Below are positions 41,511 to 50,202 of a stretch of 64,000 nucleotides of DNA, piece after piece; the stretch's first letter is position 1; each line of letters opens with the position of its first letter. Location: contig JBEHYF010000008.1 of the NCBI GenBank assembly GCA_048498315.1, positions 1 through 64,000 on the forward strand, written 5' to 3'. Under the pieces are notes generated by a model. The model was given only the letters and a program-made list of their open reading frames with translations. It had not been told where the DNA came from and did not search any database. A program made the translations under genes and the position numbers. Source of the stretch: Actinoallomurus sp048498315 (GTDB taxonomy: Bacteria > Actinomycetota > Actinomycetes > Streptosporangiales > Streptosporangiaceae).

Positions 41511-43151
41511 ATGAGCGCAGCGCTGAACAGGATCGGGGTCGTCGGGCTCGGCACGATGGGAGCCGGCATCGCGGAGGTGCTGGCCCGTGGCGGCTTCGAC
41601 GTCGTGGGCGTCGAGGTGGGCGACGAGGCGCTGCGGCGCGGCCGCGGCCACCTGGAGACCTCCACCCGCCGGGCGATGGACCGGGGCCGGCTGACGCCGG
41701 AGGAGCGGGAGGCGATCCTGGGCCGGGTGACGTTGTCCACCTCATTCGACCCGCTGGCCGACTGCGACCTGGTCGTCGAGGCCGTGCCGGAGCGGATGGA
41801 CCTCAAGCACCGGGTGTTCGAGCGGCTCGACAAGGTGTGCAGGGCCGACGCCGTGCTGGCCACCAACACCTCCTCGCTGTCTGTGACCCAGATCGCCGTG
41901 GTGACCAGCCGGCCGGAGCAGGTCGTCGGGGTGCACTTCTTCAACCCGGCGCCGGTGATGAAGCTCGTCGAGGTGATCCGCACCGTGCTGACCCGACCCG
42001 AGGCGCTCGCGCTGGCCGAGGAGCTCGTGCGACGGCTCGGCAAGGTCGGGGTGACGGTCGGCGACCGGGCCGGGTTCATCGCCAACCGGCTGCTGTTCGG
42101 CTACCTCAACCAGGCGGCCGCCATGTACGACGCCGGGCATGCCATCTGCGAGGACATCGACGCGGCGATGAAGGCGACCGGCCTGCCGATGGGCCCGTTC
42201 ACCTTGATGGACCTCATCGGGCTCGACGTCTCGCTTGAGGTCTGCGAGGCCATCTACCGGGAGACGCACGACCGGCGGCACGCGCCCGCGCCGATCCTGC
42301 GGCAGCTCGTCACCGCCGGGCTGCTCGGCCGCAAGACCGGCCGCGGTTTCTATGACTACGCCTCCGGCGCGCCAAAGGCCGAGCGGGAGCGCCCGGCCGG
42401 CACACCGCCGAAGGTGGGCGTCGTCGGCTCCGGACCGCTGGCCGCCGCGATCACCGGCGCGTGCGTCCGGGCCGGCGCCGACGTCCGGTTCGTCGCCGGC
42501 GACGAGGAGAAGGCGAACGCCGTGCGGGCGGCGCTGGAGGGGCCGGTCGAGGGCGGCACCGACCTGGCGGTGCTCGCCGACCGTGACCTGGTCGTCGAGG
42601 CGGTGGCGGAGGACGAATCGGTCAAGCGGTCGCTGTTCGCGGCCGTCGACGACGTCGCGCGGCCGGGCGCCGTCCTCGCCACCACGGCCTCGACCGTCCC
42701 GGTGATCGAGCTGGCGACGGCCACCGACCGGCCACAGGACGTCGTCGGCCTGCACCTGCCCGATCCGCTCGGCGAGCTCGCCGAGATCGCCGGCACGGTC
42801 GTGACCACGCCCGAGATCCTCGACCGCGCGGCCGAGTACGTCACGCTGCTCGGCAAGCGGCCGGTCCGCTGCCGCGACCGGGCCGGGTTCATCGTCGACG
42901 CGCTGCGCGTGCCCTACCTCAACGACGCGGTGCGGATGCTGGAGTCCGGCTACGCCGACGCCGACGCGATCGACGCCGCGATGCGGTACGGCTGCGGCTA
43001 CCCGATCGGCCCGATCGCCGACCTGGACCGCATCGGGCTCGACCGGGCGATCGAGGTGCTGCGCGCCCTCTACACCGAGCACCGCGAGCCGGCGTACGCC
43101 CCGGCGCCGCTGCTGGAGGAGCTGCACACGGCCGGCCGCACCTTCCGCTGA
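41511..43151 (+). CDS. 3-Hydroxyacyl-CoA dehydrogenase with a duplicated, degenerate second half
   Basis: 546 residues. The first half (1-285) is a complete 3-hydroxybutyryl-CoA-type dehydrogenase: NAD motif IGVVGLGTMGAGIAEVLARGG, NTSSLSVTQIA, the catalytic-His segment GVHFFNPAPVMKLVEV and LLGRKTGRGFYDY. The second half repeats the fold but is degenerate: GVVGSGPLAAAITG replaces the GxGxMG loop and GLHLPDPLGELAEIAG has lost the FNP. The second half is therefore probably structural. It acts in beta-oxidation or acetoacetyl-CoA/3-hydroxybutyryl-CoA interconversion and fits the thiolase at 49016. Confidence 0.93.
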   Translation: MSAALNRIGVVGLGTMGAGIAEVLARGGFDVVGVEVGDEALRRGRGHLETSTRRAMDRGRLTPEEREAILGRVTLSTSFDPLADCDLVVEAVPERMDLKHRVFERLDKVCRADAVLATNTSSLSVTQIAVVTSRPEQVVGVHFFNPAPVMKLVEVIRTVLTRPEALALAEELVRRLGKVGVTVGDRAGFIANRLLFGYLNQAAAMYDAGHAICEDIDAAMKATGLPMGPFTLMDLIGLDVSLEVCEAIYRETHDRRHAPAPILRQLVTAGLLGRKTGRGFYDYASGAPKAERERPAGTPPKVGVVGSGPLAAAITGACVRAGADVRFVAGDEEKANAVRAALEGPVEGGTDLAVLADRDLVVEAVAEDESVKRSLFAAVDDVARPGAVLATTASTVPVIELATATDRPQDVVGLHLPDPLGELAEIAGTVVTTPEILDRAAEYVTLLGKRPVRCRDRAGFIVDALRVPYLNDAVRMLESGYADADAIDAAMRYGCGYPIGPIADLDRIGLDRAIEVLRALYTEHREPAYAPAPLLEELHTAGRTFR

Positions 43152-43251
43152 CCGCGCGCCGGTCGTCCGATGTGCGCGCCCTCCGCCGGTTCCGGGGACC
43201 GCCGGGGGGCGGGTCGTCCGGCCGCGGGCGGCGGACCGTACCCTGAGCGGC

Positions 43252-43563
43252 ATGAGCCCCCGACGCAACCGCCGCACGCCCGACGCCCCCCGGACGACCG
43301 GCGCGGGCGCGTACGGCGACCCGCAGCGGGTGGAGGAGTGCCCGGACGGCGACTGGATCGTCCGGCCGGTGTCGGGCGCGGCCAAGGCGTACCGCTGCCC
43401 GGGCTGCGACCAGGAGATCGCGCCGGGCGTGGGGCACGTCGTGGCGTGGCCGGCCGAGGGCGGCGGCCTGGACGACCGGAGGCACTGGCACCGGCCCTGC
43501 TGGAACCACCGGCTCAACCGGCTGCCGAAGATCCAGCGGTCCCGCCGGGGGCGGCGCTACTGA
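43252..43563 (+). CDS. Small zinc-ribbon-like protein
   Basis: 103 residues, with basic ends. Cys49-x2-Cys52 (CPGCDQEIAPGVGH) and HWHRPC (His78/His80/Cys83) make a plausible zinc site. The family is common in actinomycetes, often mislabelled 'ATP/GTP-binding protein' (from memory), though no P-loop is present. Function unknown. Confidence 0.8.
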   Translation: MSPRRNRRTPDAPRTTGAGAYGDPQRVEECPDGDWIVRPVSGAAKAYRCPGCDQEIAPGVGHVVAWPAEGGGLDDRRHWHRPCWNHRLNRLPKIQRSRRGRRY

Positions 43564-43630
43564 CAGGGCTTCGCTTCCGGAAAAGACCCGCTTCCGGGAG
43601 GGAGAGACCTGCGACTGGAAAGGACGTGCG

Positions 43631-44341
43631 ATGGCGGAGATCCGGGCGAGCACGGTGCTGCCCGCGCGCCGTACCGACATCGAGTTGCGCACCGCCGATG
43701 GGCTCACGCTGGTTGGCGAGCTCGCGGTGCCCGAGGACCGCCCGCCGGCCGCCACGCTGGTCTGCCTGCACCCGCTGCCGACGCACGGTGGCATGATGGA
43801 CAGCCACGTGCTGCGCAAGGCGTCGTACCGGCTGCCGGCACTGGCCGGCCTGGCCGTACTGCGGTTCAACACGCGCGGCACCACCAGCGACCGGGGCACG
43901 AGCGAGGGCGAGTTCGGCGGGGGCGACTCCGAGCGGTACGACGTGGCCGCCGCGCTGGAGTACGCCGAATACCACGACCTGCCGCGCGTCTGGCTGCTCG
44001 GCTGGTCGTTCGGCACCGAGCTGGCGCTGAAGTGGGGCCGCGACCCGGCGGTTGAGGGGGCGATCCTGCTGTCGCCGCCGCTGCGCCGGGCCACCGACGA
44101 CGACCTGGACGCGTGGGCGGAGTTCGGCCGGCCGTTGCTCGCGCTGGTGCCCGAGCTCGACGACTACCTGCGGCCGCCGGAGGCGCGGGAGCGGTTCAAG
44201 CGGGTGCCGCAGGCGGAGGTCGTCGGCGTCGACGGGGCCAAGCACCTGTGGGTCGGTGAGCCGTACGTGCGGATCGTGCTCAATGAGATCGTGAAGCGGG
44301 TCGCGCCGGACGCCTTTCCGCTGCCCACCGATGTCGGGTAG
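43631..44341 (+). CDS. Alpha/beta hydrolase (dienelactone hydrolase-like)
   Basis: 236 residues. Nucleophile elbow GWSFGTELALKWG, an N-terminal sheet with LVCLHPLPTHGGMMDSHVL, FNTRGTTSDRGTSEGEFGGG around the oxyanion region, and His in VDGAKHLWVGEP. This is a compact serine hydrolase without a large cap; substrate unknown. Its start is 67 bases after the zinc protein; they may be co-transcribed. Confidence 0.85.
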   Translation: MAEIRASTVLPARRTDIELRTADGLTLVGELAVPEDRPPAATLVCLHPLPTHGGMMDSHVLRKASYRLPALAGLAVLRFNTRGTTSDRGTSEGEFGGGDSERYDVAAALEYAEYHDLPRVWLLGWSFGTELALKWGRDPAVEGAILLSPPLRRATDDDLDAWAEFGRPLLALVPELDDYLRPPEARERFKRVPQAEVVGVDGAKHLWVGEPYVRIVLNEIVKRVAPDAFPLPTDVG

Positions 44342-44371
44342 AAACATCCGTCTCATCGGTGGAATGACGTT

Positions 44372-44442
44372 TTGACGGAAGTTACCGGTTCCTAAACCTT
44401 GGCGACCGAACGCGGCCACCTTGGCGGAAGATCGCCGCCAAG
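44372..44442 (+). promoter_or_regulatory. Promoter-like elements and dyad before the second hydrolase
   Basis: TTGACG (44372-44377) is followed 15 bases later by TAAACC (44393-44398). Downstream, CTTGGCGG (44420-44427) and CCGCCAAG (44435-44442) are perfect 8-bp arms with a 7-base centre, placed where an operator or 5'-UTR hairpin would be. Confidence 0.4.
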
Positions 44443-44511
44443 TGGTGAGGATGAATCGTGCTCGGACGTTCTCCGGGCGGGGCCGTATTCATGCTGATCG
44501 AGGTGAGAGCC

Positions 44512-45297
44512 GTGCAGTTGTACAGCCGCGACGTCGGGAGCGGGACACCCCTGGTGCTCCTGCACGCGTTTCCCCTGTCGTCGGCCATGTGGCTGGCCCA
44601 GCGCGAGGCGCTCGCGGCCCGCTTCCGGGTGGTCACGCCCGACCTGCGCGGCTTCGGCGGCTCGCCGCTGGGCACCGCCGAGCCCTCCGTCGACGTGATG
44701 GCGGACGACGTGGCGGCGCTGATGGATCTCAAGGGCATCGACCGCGCCGTCATCGGCGGGCTGTCGATGGGCGGGTACGTCACGCTGGCGTTCTGCCGCC
44801 GCCATCCCGGCCGCGTCCTCGGCGTGATCCTGGCGAACACGAAGGCGACCGCCGACACCGAGGCCGCGCGCGCCGCCCGGCTGCGCACCGCCGGACGGCT
44901 GGAGTCGGAGAAGAACGTCGACGTGCTGCTGGAGGAGCTGCTGCCGCGCCTGGTCGGGCCGACCACGATGCGGCAGCGCGCCCTGGTCTACGGCCGGGTG
45001 CGCGGGCTGGTGCAGTCGGCTCCGCCGGCCGCGGCGGCCTGGGCGCTGCGGGCCATGGCCGCCCGCCCCGACGCCATGGCGGCGCTGCCGGAGGTGCGGG
45101 CGCCCGCGCTGGTCGTGCACGGCGACGAGGATGAGATCATCGCCGAGAACGACGCCCGCACGATGGCCGACGCGCTGCCGAACGCGGAGTTCACCGTCAT
45201 CCCCGGCTCGGGCCACCTGACCGCGATCGAGCAGCCGCGGCTGTTCAACGACGTGGCGGCCGAGTTCACGGTCGCGCTCGGGCGCAGCATCCGCTGA
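44512..45297 (+). CDS. Alpha/beta hydrolase
   Basis: 261 residues from the GTG at 44512, chosen for GAGGTGAG just upstream; an ATG at 44491 would add seven residues. YSRDVGSGTPLVLLHAFPLSSAMW (oxyanion hole), nucleophile elbow GGLSMGGYVTLAF, acid in HGDEDEIIAEND, His in GSGHLTAIEQPRLFN. It resembles 3-oxoadipate enol-lactonase-like esterases with a small cap; substrate unknown. Its stop is one base from the stop of the convergent permease gene. Confidence 0.88.
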   Translation: MQLYSRDVGSGTPLVLLHAFPLSSAMWLAQREALAARFRVVTPDLRGFGGSPLGTAEPSVDVMADDVAALMDLKGIDRAVIGGLSMGGYVTLAFCRRHPGRVLGVILANTKATADTEAARAARLRTAGRLESEKNVDVLLEELLPRLVGPTTMRQRALVYGRVRGLVQSAPPAAAAWALRAMAARPDAMAALPEVRAPALVVHGDEDEIIAENDARTMADALPNAEFTVIPGSGHLTAIEQPRLFNDVAAEFTVALGRSIR

Positions 45298-45298
45298 C

Positions 45299-46783
45299 TC
45301 ACAGGCTCTCCTGCCGCGGCATGATCACCTCGCGGATGATGAGCGCCACTGCCGCGGCGGTCGGGATGGCCAGCAGCGCGCCGACGATGCCGAGCAGCGT
45401 GCCGCCGATCAGCGCCGCGATGACCGTGACGGCCGGCTGCACGTCGACCGACCGCTTCATCACGCGCGGCTGGATGATGTAGTTCTCCACCTGCTGGTAG
45501 ATGAGGAAGAACACCGCGGTGGCAACGCCGATCCAGGTGCCGGAGAAGAACGCGACCGCGGTCACCAGCACCGCCCCGATCGTCGCGCCGACCAGCGGGA
45601 TCAGGTCGGTGATGGCGACCAGAAACGCCAGCGCGATCGCGTACGGCACCCCGGCGATCAACAGGAAGATGTACGAGCAGAGCCCGGCGATGAGGGAGAT
45701 CAGCACGTTGCCGGCGACGTAGCCGCCGATCCGGTCGAGGATCTCATCGCCCAGCAGCGCGACCCGCGCCCGCCGCGACCGGGGCGCCAGGCGGTACACG
45801 AAGCTCGTGATGCTGGGCAGCGACGACAGGAAGTACAGGGTGAGGATCAGCACGGTCAGCGTGCTGAACACCCCGCTGATCACCACCTGGCCGACGCCGA
45901 CGATGCCGTTGGCCGCCTTGGTGCCCAGGTCCTTGCTCTGCAGCGCGCTCTGCGCCTTCTCCAGCAGGTGGTAGCGGTGGTCGAGGTCCTGCAGCCGGTG
46001 GTTGTGCTGGAGCTGTTGGAGGTAGCCGTTGCTGCTCGTGAGGTTGTGCACGAACGAGGTGAGCTGCTCCGACAGCGGCGGCACGATCGCGAACCCGAAG
46101 CCGACGAAGAACCCGACGAGGCACAAGAACACCAGCAGCACGCCCCAGCGGCGGGAGATGCCGATCTTGGTCAGCGCCTCGACCGCCGGGTTCAGTCCGA
46201 CGGCGAGGAACAGCGAGACGACGATCAGAATGATCACCTGGCGGGCGCCGGTGATCGCCTGAACGAGGATGTAGGCGGCGAAGACACCGAGCGCGCCGGA
46301 GAAGCCGAAGACGAACGGGTTCCCGCGCATCAGCGGGCGGCCGGGACGGCCGAACGGGAACAGCGCGTCGACGCCCGCCTCGCGCTGCCGCGTCTCGATG
46401 TCGGTGACCGGATCGGCGTACCCACCGGACGCACCACCGGACGTGTCGGCGGACGTGTCGGCGGTGCCGGGCGCCACCGCGCGGTCGGCCGGCGCGCCCT
46501 GGGCGTTCCCGCCGTTCCCGCCGTCCGGGACCGTCCCACCGGGCCCGCCCGTTCGGTCCGTCCCGTCTGGGACGTCCGGGACGTCGGAAGCCGTCACGGC
46601 CGGCACCGCGGATTGCCCTGCCGTGGATTGCCCTGGCGCGGACTGTCCTGCGGTCGCTGGTGCGGCGGCGGACGGGCCGGCGCCTTCGGCACCCTTGGCC
46701 GTGGCGGCGCCGGGGTGCCGCCTGCCCGCGGGGTCGCCGGTCTCCTCGCCCGGGCGGCTGTCGGGGGATCGTTCGGCGGCCAC
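45299..46783 (-). CDS. AI-2E family (PerM/YdiK-like) transporter
   Basis: 494 residues; GTG start with GAAGGAG upstream. The first ~145 residues are an unusual disordered Gly/Ala/Thr/Asp/Pro-rich cytoplasmic extension (SAAAPATAGQSAPGQSTAGQ type repeats). Then come the two N-terminal helices (FVFGFSGALGVFAAYILVQAITG), a periplasmic-side helical insert, and six C-terminal helices with GYVAGNVLISLIAGLCSYIF, ITDLIPLVGATIGAVLVT and QVENYIIQPRVMKRSVDVQP. Family members export small molecules or act in Na+/H+ antiport; specificity is unknown. Confidence 0.9.
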   Translation of the reverse strand: MAAERSPDSRPGEETGDPAGRRHPGAATAKGAEGAGPSAAAPATAGQSAPGQSTAGQSAVPAVTASDVPDVPDGTDRTGGPGGTVPDGGNGGNAQGAPADRAVAPGTADTSADTSGGASGGYADPVTDIETRQREAGVDALFPFGRPGRPLMRGNPFVFGFSGALGVFAAYILVQAITGARQVIILIVVSLFLAVGLNPAVEALTKIGISRRWGVLLVFLCLVGFFVGFGFAIVPPLSEQLTSFVHNLTSSNGYLQQLQHNHRLQDLDHRYHLLEKAQSALQSKDLGTKAANGIVGVGQVVISGVFSTLTVLILTLYFLSSLPSITSFVYRLAPRSRRARVALLGDEILDRIGGYVAGNVLISLIAGLCSYIFLLIAGVPYAIALAFLVAITDLIPLVGATIGAVLVTAVAFFSGTWIGVATAVFFLIYQQVENYIIQPRVMKRSVDVQPAVTVIAALIGGTLLGIVGALLAIPTAAAVALIIREVIMPRQESL

Positions 46784-46810
46784 GCACGCTCCTTCAACGG
46801 CCGATGATGC

Positions 46811-46846
46811 GAAAAGCCTAGAGGCGCGGGAGCCTCCAGGCTTTTC
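46811..46846 (-). terminator. Intrinsic terminator downstream of the coiled-coil gene
   Basis: GAAAAGCCTAGAGGC (46811-46825) pairs with GCCTCCAGGCTTTTC (46832-46846) with one mismatch around a 6-nt loop; on the minus strand the stem ends in CTTTTC. It separates the Scy/FilP-like gene from the permease. Confidence 0.75.
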
Positions 46847-46863
46847 ACAATGAGTCAGGCGGC

Positions 46864-46898
46864 GGGGCCGCGGATCCGATCAGCGGAGCCGCGGCCCC
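46864..46898 (-). terminator. Second hairpin directly after the coiled-coil gene
   Basis: GGGGCCGCGG (46864-46873) and CCGCGGCCCC (46889-46898) form a 10-bp stem with a 15-nt loop, 4 bases from the stop. It may act together with the hairpin at 46811. Confidence 0.45.
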
Positions 46899-46902
46899 CG
46901 CG

Positions 46903-48213
46903 TCACTCCTGCCACCACTCGTCGTCGTCATCGTCCTTCTTCTTCGGCTGCGCCGACGCCGACGGGACCGCGGCGGGCTTGGGAGCCGGCTTCGGCGCGG
47001 GCTTCGGCGCGGCCGGTGCGATGGCCGGCTTCTCCGGCGGAGCGGCCAGCTCGTCGCCGCCGCCGAGCGGCGCGGACACCCCGCCGATGAGCTGGCGCAG
47101 CTGGTTGAGGTGGCTGGTGATGCTGTCGCGCTGGCGCGTGAGCTCGTCCACCTGGCGCTGCGCCGTGGTGCGCATGCGCTCGGCCTCGCTCTTGGTCTCC
47201 GTGAGGAGGTGCTCGGCCTGGGCCTTCGCCTCGGCGATGATCTGCTCGGCGTTCTTGCGGGCGTTCGCGACCAGTTGCTTGGCGTGGTTGTCGGCCTCGC
47301 GGCGGGTGTGCTCGGCCTGCTGGGTCGCCTTGGTGGCGCGCTGCTCGGCGGACGCGGCCCGCTGCTCGGCCTCCGCGACGAGCTTCTGGGTCGCGCTCTG
47401 CGCGGCGGCGTGCCGCTCGGCGTCCTGCCGCTCGGCCTCCTCGCGCCGGGCCGCGAGCTGGATCTCGAACTCGGCCTCGGCCTGCGCCCGCTGCGCCTCG
47501 CTCTCCTCCAGGATGCGCTGGGCCTGGGCCCGCATCTCGTCCGCCTGCCGCTTGGCGGTCGTGAGGATCTCGTCGCGCTCCCGCTTGGTGGACGCGCGGA
47601 GCTGGGCGACCTCGCGCTCGGTGGTGGTGCGCAGCTTGGCGATCTCACGCTCGGCGCTGGCGCGCTTATCGGCGACCTCGTGGTCGGCGGTGGCGCGCAG
47701 CTTGGCCACCTCGCGCTCGGTCGTCGAGGTCAGCTCGTCGGCCGCCCGGCGGGCCGCGGTGCGCACCTCCTCGGCCTCGCGCTCGGCCGTGTTGCGCATG
47801 TCATCGCACTCACGCTGGGCGAGGGCGCGCAGCTCGGCCGCGTCGTTCTCGGTGGCGGCGCGCAGCTCGGCCGCCTCGACCTTGGCCGCGGCCTTGATCT
47901 CGTTGGCCTCGGTGCGGGCGGCCTGGACGAGCTCGGTGGCCTGCTCCTCGGCGAGCCGGAGCAGCTGCTCGATGCGGGCGCCGAGACCGGAGTAGGTCGG
48001 GCGCTCCTGCTCCTGCAGCTGCCGGTGTGCGTCGGAGAGTTCACGCTGCAACGCCTGGGCCTGCTCGCGGCTCTGACGGACTTCGGCGTCGAGCTGTTTG
48101 ATGTGCTCTTCGACCTGGTGCCGGTCGTAGCCGCGCAGCACCACGTCGAACTCACGTGGGGGCGTGCTGTCTTCGAAGAAGTTGCTGAGCTGGGCGTCGA
48201 TGTCGGACTGCAT
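46903..48213 (-). CDS. Hendecad coiled-coil protein with DivIVA-like N-terminus (Scy/FilP type)
   Basis: 436 residues from the ATG at 48213 (a TTG three codons earlier is possible). A short DivIVA-like motif (PPREFDVVLRGYDRHQVEEHIKQLDAEV) is followed by a coiled coil to ~residue 380, with about 13 hendecads (TEREVAKLRAT-type 11-residue units, roughly 100-250). The Pro/Lys/Ala tail ends KKKDDDDDEWWQE. Scy and FilP, which organise polar growth with DivIVA in Streptomyces, have this architecture and sit next to the methylmalonyl-CoA epimerase gene (SCO5396-5398, from memory), as here. Scy is ~1300 and FilP ~310 residues, so this is an intermediate form. Polar cytoskeletal role inferred. Confidence 0.85.
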   Translation of the reverse strand: MQSDIDAQLSNFFEDSTPPREFDVVLRGYDRHQVEEHIKQLDAEVRQSREQAQALQRELSDAHRQLQEQERPTYSGLGARIEQLLRLAEEQATELVQAARTEANEIKAAAKVEAAELRAATENDAAELRALAQRECDDMRNTAEREAEEVRTAARRAADELTSTTEREVAKLRATADHEVADKRASAEREIAKLRTTTEREVAQLRASTKRERDEILTTAKRQADEMRAQAQRILEESEAQRAQAEAEFEIQLAARREEAERQDAERHAAAQSATQKLVAEAEQRAASAEQRATKATQQAEHTRREADNHAKQLVANARKNAEQIIAEAKAQAEHLLTETKSEAERMRTTAQRQVDELTRQRDSITSHLNQLRQLIGGVSAPLGGGDELAAPPEKPAIAPAAPKPAPKPAPKPAAVPSASAQPKKKDDDDDEWWQE

Positions 48214-48355
48214 GAGGCTCAATCCTGCTGTGACGAGACGGCTACATAAAGTGGAGGTACCAGACGAGGGCCGCGCGAGTACTGCGTGTTACGGGGTAGG
48301 GCACGGGCGGAACCACTTCCGGCGACAGCAGCGTACTCCCGACACTGTCGTGTTG

Positions 48356-48374
48356 GGGGCTCAACTTTAGCCCC
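48356..48374. terminator. Small hairpin between the epimerase and coiled-coil genes
   Basis: GGGGCT (48356-48361) and AGCCCC (48369-48374) around CAACTTT. It could end epimerase transcription (minus strand); no T run follows. Confidence 0.3.
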
Positions 48375-48500
48375 GGGTGGTTCGTCGTGTTTGCGAAAGC
48401 TTATGCGATGCCCGGAGAATACGTTCGGAGAACATGCCCGAGAACGCGGTACGCGCCTGCGCGGGCGCGCCCGCCGGGCTCGGAACACGCTCGTGGCGGC

Positions 48501-48929
48501 TCAGCGCGGCCGCGGGGGAGCCTGGACCAGCTCGGTCAGCACACCGCCCATGTCCTTGGGGTGAAGAAAGGCTATCGCCGCGCCCATGGACCCGTGGCGC
48601 GGGCGCTGGTCGAGCAGACGTACGCCGGTCGCGCCGACCGCCTCCAGCGCCGCGGCCACGTCGTCCACGCCGTACCCGACGTGGTGTACCCCCTCGCCGC
48701 GTCTGGCCAGGAACTTCCCGACCGGCGTGTCCGGGTGCAGCGGCTCCAGCAACTGGACGTACGACGCACCGGCCGGACCGTCGGCGACGTGCAGCATCGC
48801 CTCTCTGACGCCCTGCTCCTCGTTGGTCTCCCGGGAGGCGACGACCAGACCGAACGTGCCCTCGTAGAACGCGATCTTCTCCTCGAGGTCGTGGCAGGCG
48901 ATCCCGACGTGGTCGATCCGTGTGAGCAT
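48501..48929 (-). CDS. mce: Methylmalonyl-CoA epimerase
   Basis: 142 residues of the VOC (glyoxalase) fold, with the family's paired beta-alpha-beta modules. Metal-ligand positions are visible in LTRIDHVGIAC (His7), VQLLEP (Glu), GVHHVGYGV (His) and the C-terminal LTELVQ (Glu). It interconverts (2S)- and (2R)-methylmalonyl-CoA between propionyl-CoA carboxylase and the mutase. It is divergent from the thiolase and MeaB genes; the 86-bp region between holds both promoters. Confidence 0.94.
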   Translation of the reverse strand: MLTRIDHVGIACHDLEEKIAFYEGTFGLVVASRETNEEQGVREAMLHVADGPAGASYVQLLEPLHPDTPVGKFLARRGEGVHHVGYGVDDVAAALEAVGATGVRLLDQRPRHGSMGAAIAFLHPKDMGGVLTELVQAPPRPR

Positions 48930-49015
48930 GGCGCTGGCCCTCCCAACTGACGAGCATCTCCCTGTGGGTATGTTGGCAAACGTCGCCCTGCCACTGCTGT
49001 TGGAGGTCTGCTCTC

Positions 49016-50194
49016 ATGGCCGGTTCCGTCATCGTCTCGGGCGCGCGGACGCCCATCGGGCGCCTGCTCGGCTCGCTCAAGGACTTCTCCGCTGTGGAGC
49101 TGGGCAGGATCGCCATCCAAGCCGCGCTGGAGCGGGCCGGCCTCGCCGGCGACCAGGTCGACTACGTGATCATGGGGCATGTGCTGCAGGCGGGCGCGGG
49201 CCAGATCCCGTCCCGGCAGGCGGCGGTCAAGGCCGGAATCCCGATGACCGTCCCGTCGCTGACGATCAACAAGGTGTGCCTGTCCGGGCTGGACGCGATC
49301 GCCCTGGCCGGCCAGCTCATCCGGGCCGGTGAGTTCGACGTCGTGGTGGCCGGCGGCATGGAGTCGATGACGAACGCGCCGCACCTGCTGCCCAAGGCCC
49401 GGCACGGTTACAAGTACGGCTCGATCGAGGTGCTGGACGCCACCGCCCACGACGGCCTCACCGACGCCTTCGACGGCGTGTCGATGGGCGAGTCGACCGA
49501 GCGGTACAACGCCAAGCTGGGCATCACCCGCGAGGAGCAGGACGCCTTCGCCGCCCGCTCGCACCAGCGCGCCGCCGACGCCATGAAGAACCGGCTCTTC
49601 GACGACGAGATCGTCCCGGTGGAGATCCCGCAGCGCAAGGGCACCCCGGTGGTCTTCGCCGCCGACGAGGGCGTGCGCCCCGACACCACCGCCGAGTCGC
49701 TGGCCCGCCTGCGGCCCGCGTTCAGCAAGGACGGCACGATCACGGCCGGCTCGTCCTCGCAGATCTCCGACGGCGCGTGTGCGGTCGTCGTCATGTCGAA
49801 GGCCAAGGCCGAGGCGCTGGGGCTGACCCCGCTGGCCGAGATCGGCGCGCACGGCAACGTGGCCGGCCCGGACAACTCGCTGCAGTCCCAGCCGGCCAAC
49901 GCGATCAAGCACGCGCTCGGCAAGCAGGGCCTCACCGTCGACGACGTCGACCTCATCGAGATCAACGAGGCGTTCGCCTCCGTCGCCATCCAGTCGATGC
50001 GCGACCTCGGCGTCGACGCGTCCAAGGTCAACGTCAACGGCGGCGCCATCGCGCTCGGGCACCCGATCGGCATGTCCGGCGCGCGCATCGTGTTGCACCT
50101 GGCGCACGAGCTGCGCCGGCGCGGCGGCGGCGTCGGCGCGGCCGGGCTGTGCGGCGGCGGCGGCCAGGGCGACGCCCTGATCCTGAGGGCCTGA
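49016..50194 (+). CDS. Acetyl-CoA C-acetyltransferase (thiolase)
   Basis: 392 residues; ATG with TTGGAGG upstream. Active-site Cys88 in LTINKVCLSGLDA, His in NEAFASVAI and GHPIGMSGARI, second Cys in GLCGGGGQGDAL. It is the biosynthetic or degradative thiolase of the mycobacterial FadA4 (Rv1323) position (from memory). It forms or cleaves acetoacetyl-CoA, linking to the 3-hydroxyacyl-CoA dehydrogenase at 41511. Confidence 0.95.
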   Translation: MAGSVIVSGARTPIGRLLGSLKDFSAVELGRIAIQAALERAGLAGDQVDYVIMGHVLQAGAGQIPSRQAAVKAGIPMTVPSLTINKVCLSGLDAIALAGQLIRAGEFDVVVAGGMESMTNAPHLLPKARHGYKYGSIEVLDATAHDGLTDAFDGVSMGESTERYNAKLGITREEQDAFAARSHQRAADAMKNRLFDDEIVPVEIPQRKGTPVVFAADEGVRPDTTAESLARLRPAFSKDGTITAGSSSQISDGACAVVVMSKAKAEALGLTPLAEIGAHGNVAGPDNSLQSQPANAIKHALGKQGLTVDDVDLIEINEAFASVAIQSMRDLGVDASKVNVNGGAIALGHPIGMSGARIVLHLAHELRRRGGGVGAAGLCGGGGQGDALILRA

Positions 50195-50202
50195 GGTCCC
50201 GG

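Noticed and set aside
48387..48950. Plus-strand gene opposite the epimerase
   Set aside because: Shadow frame; the minus strand encodes an intact VOC-fold epimerase.
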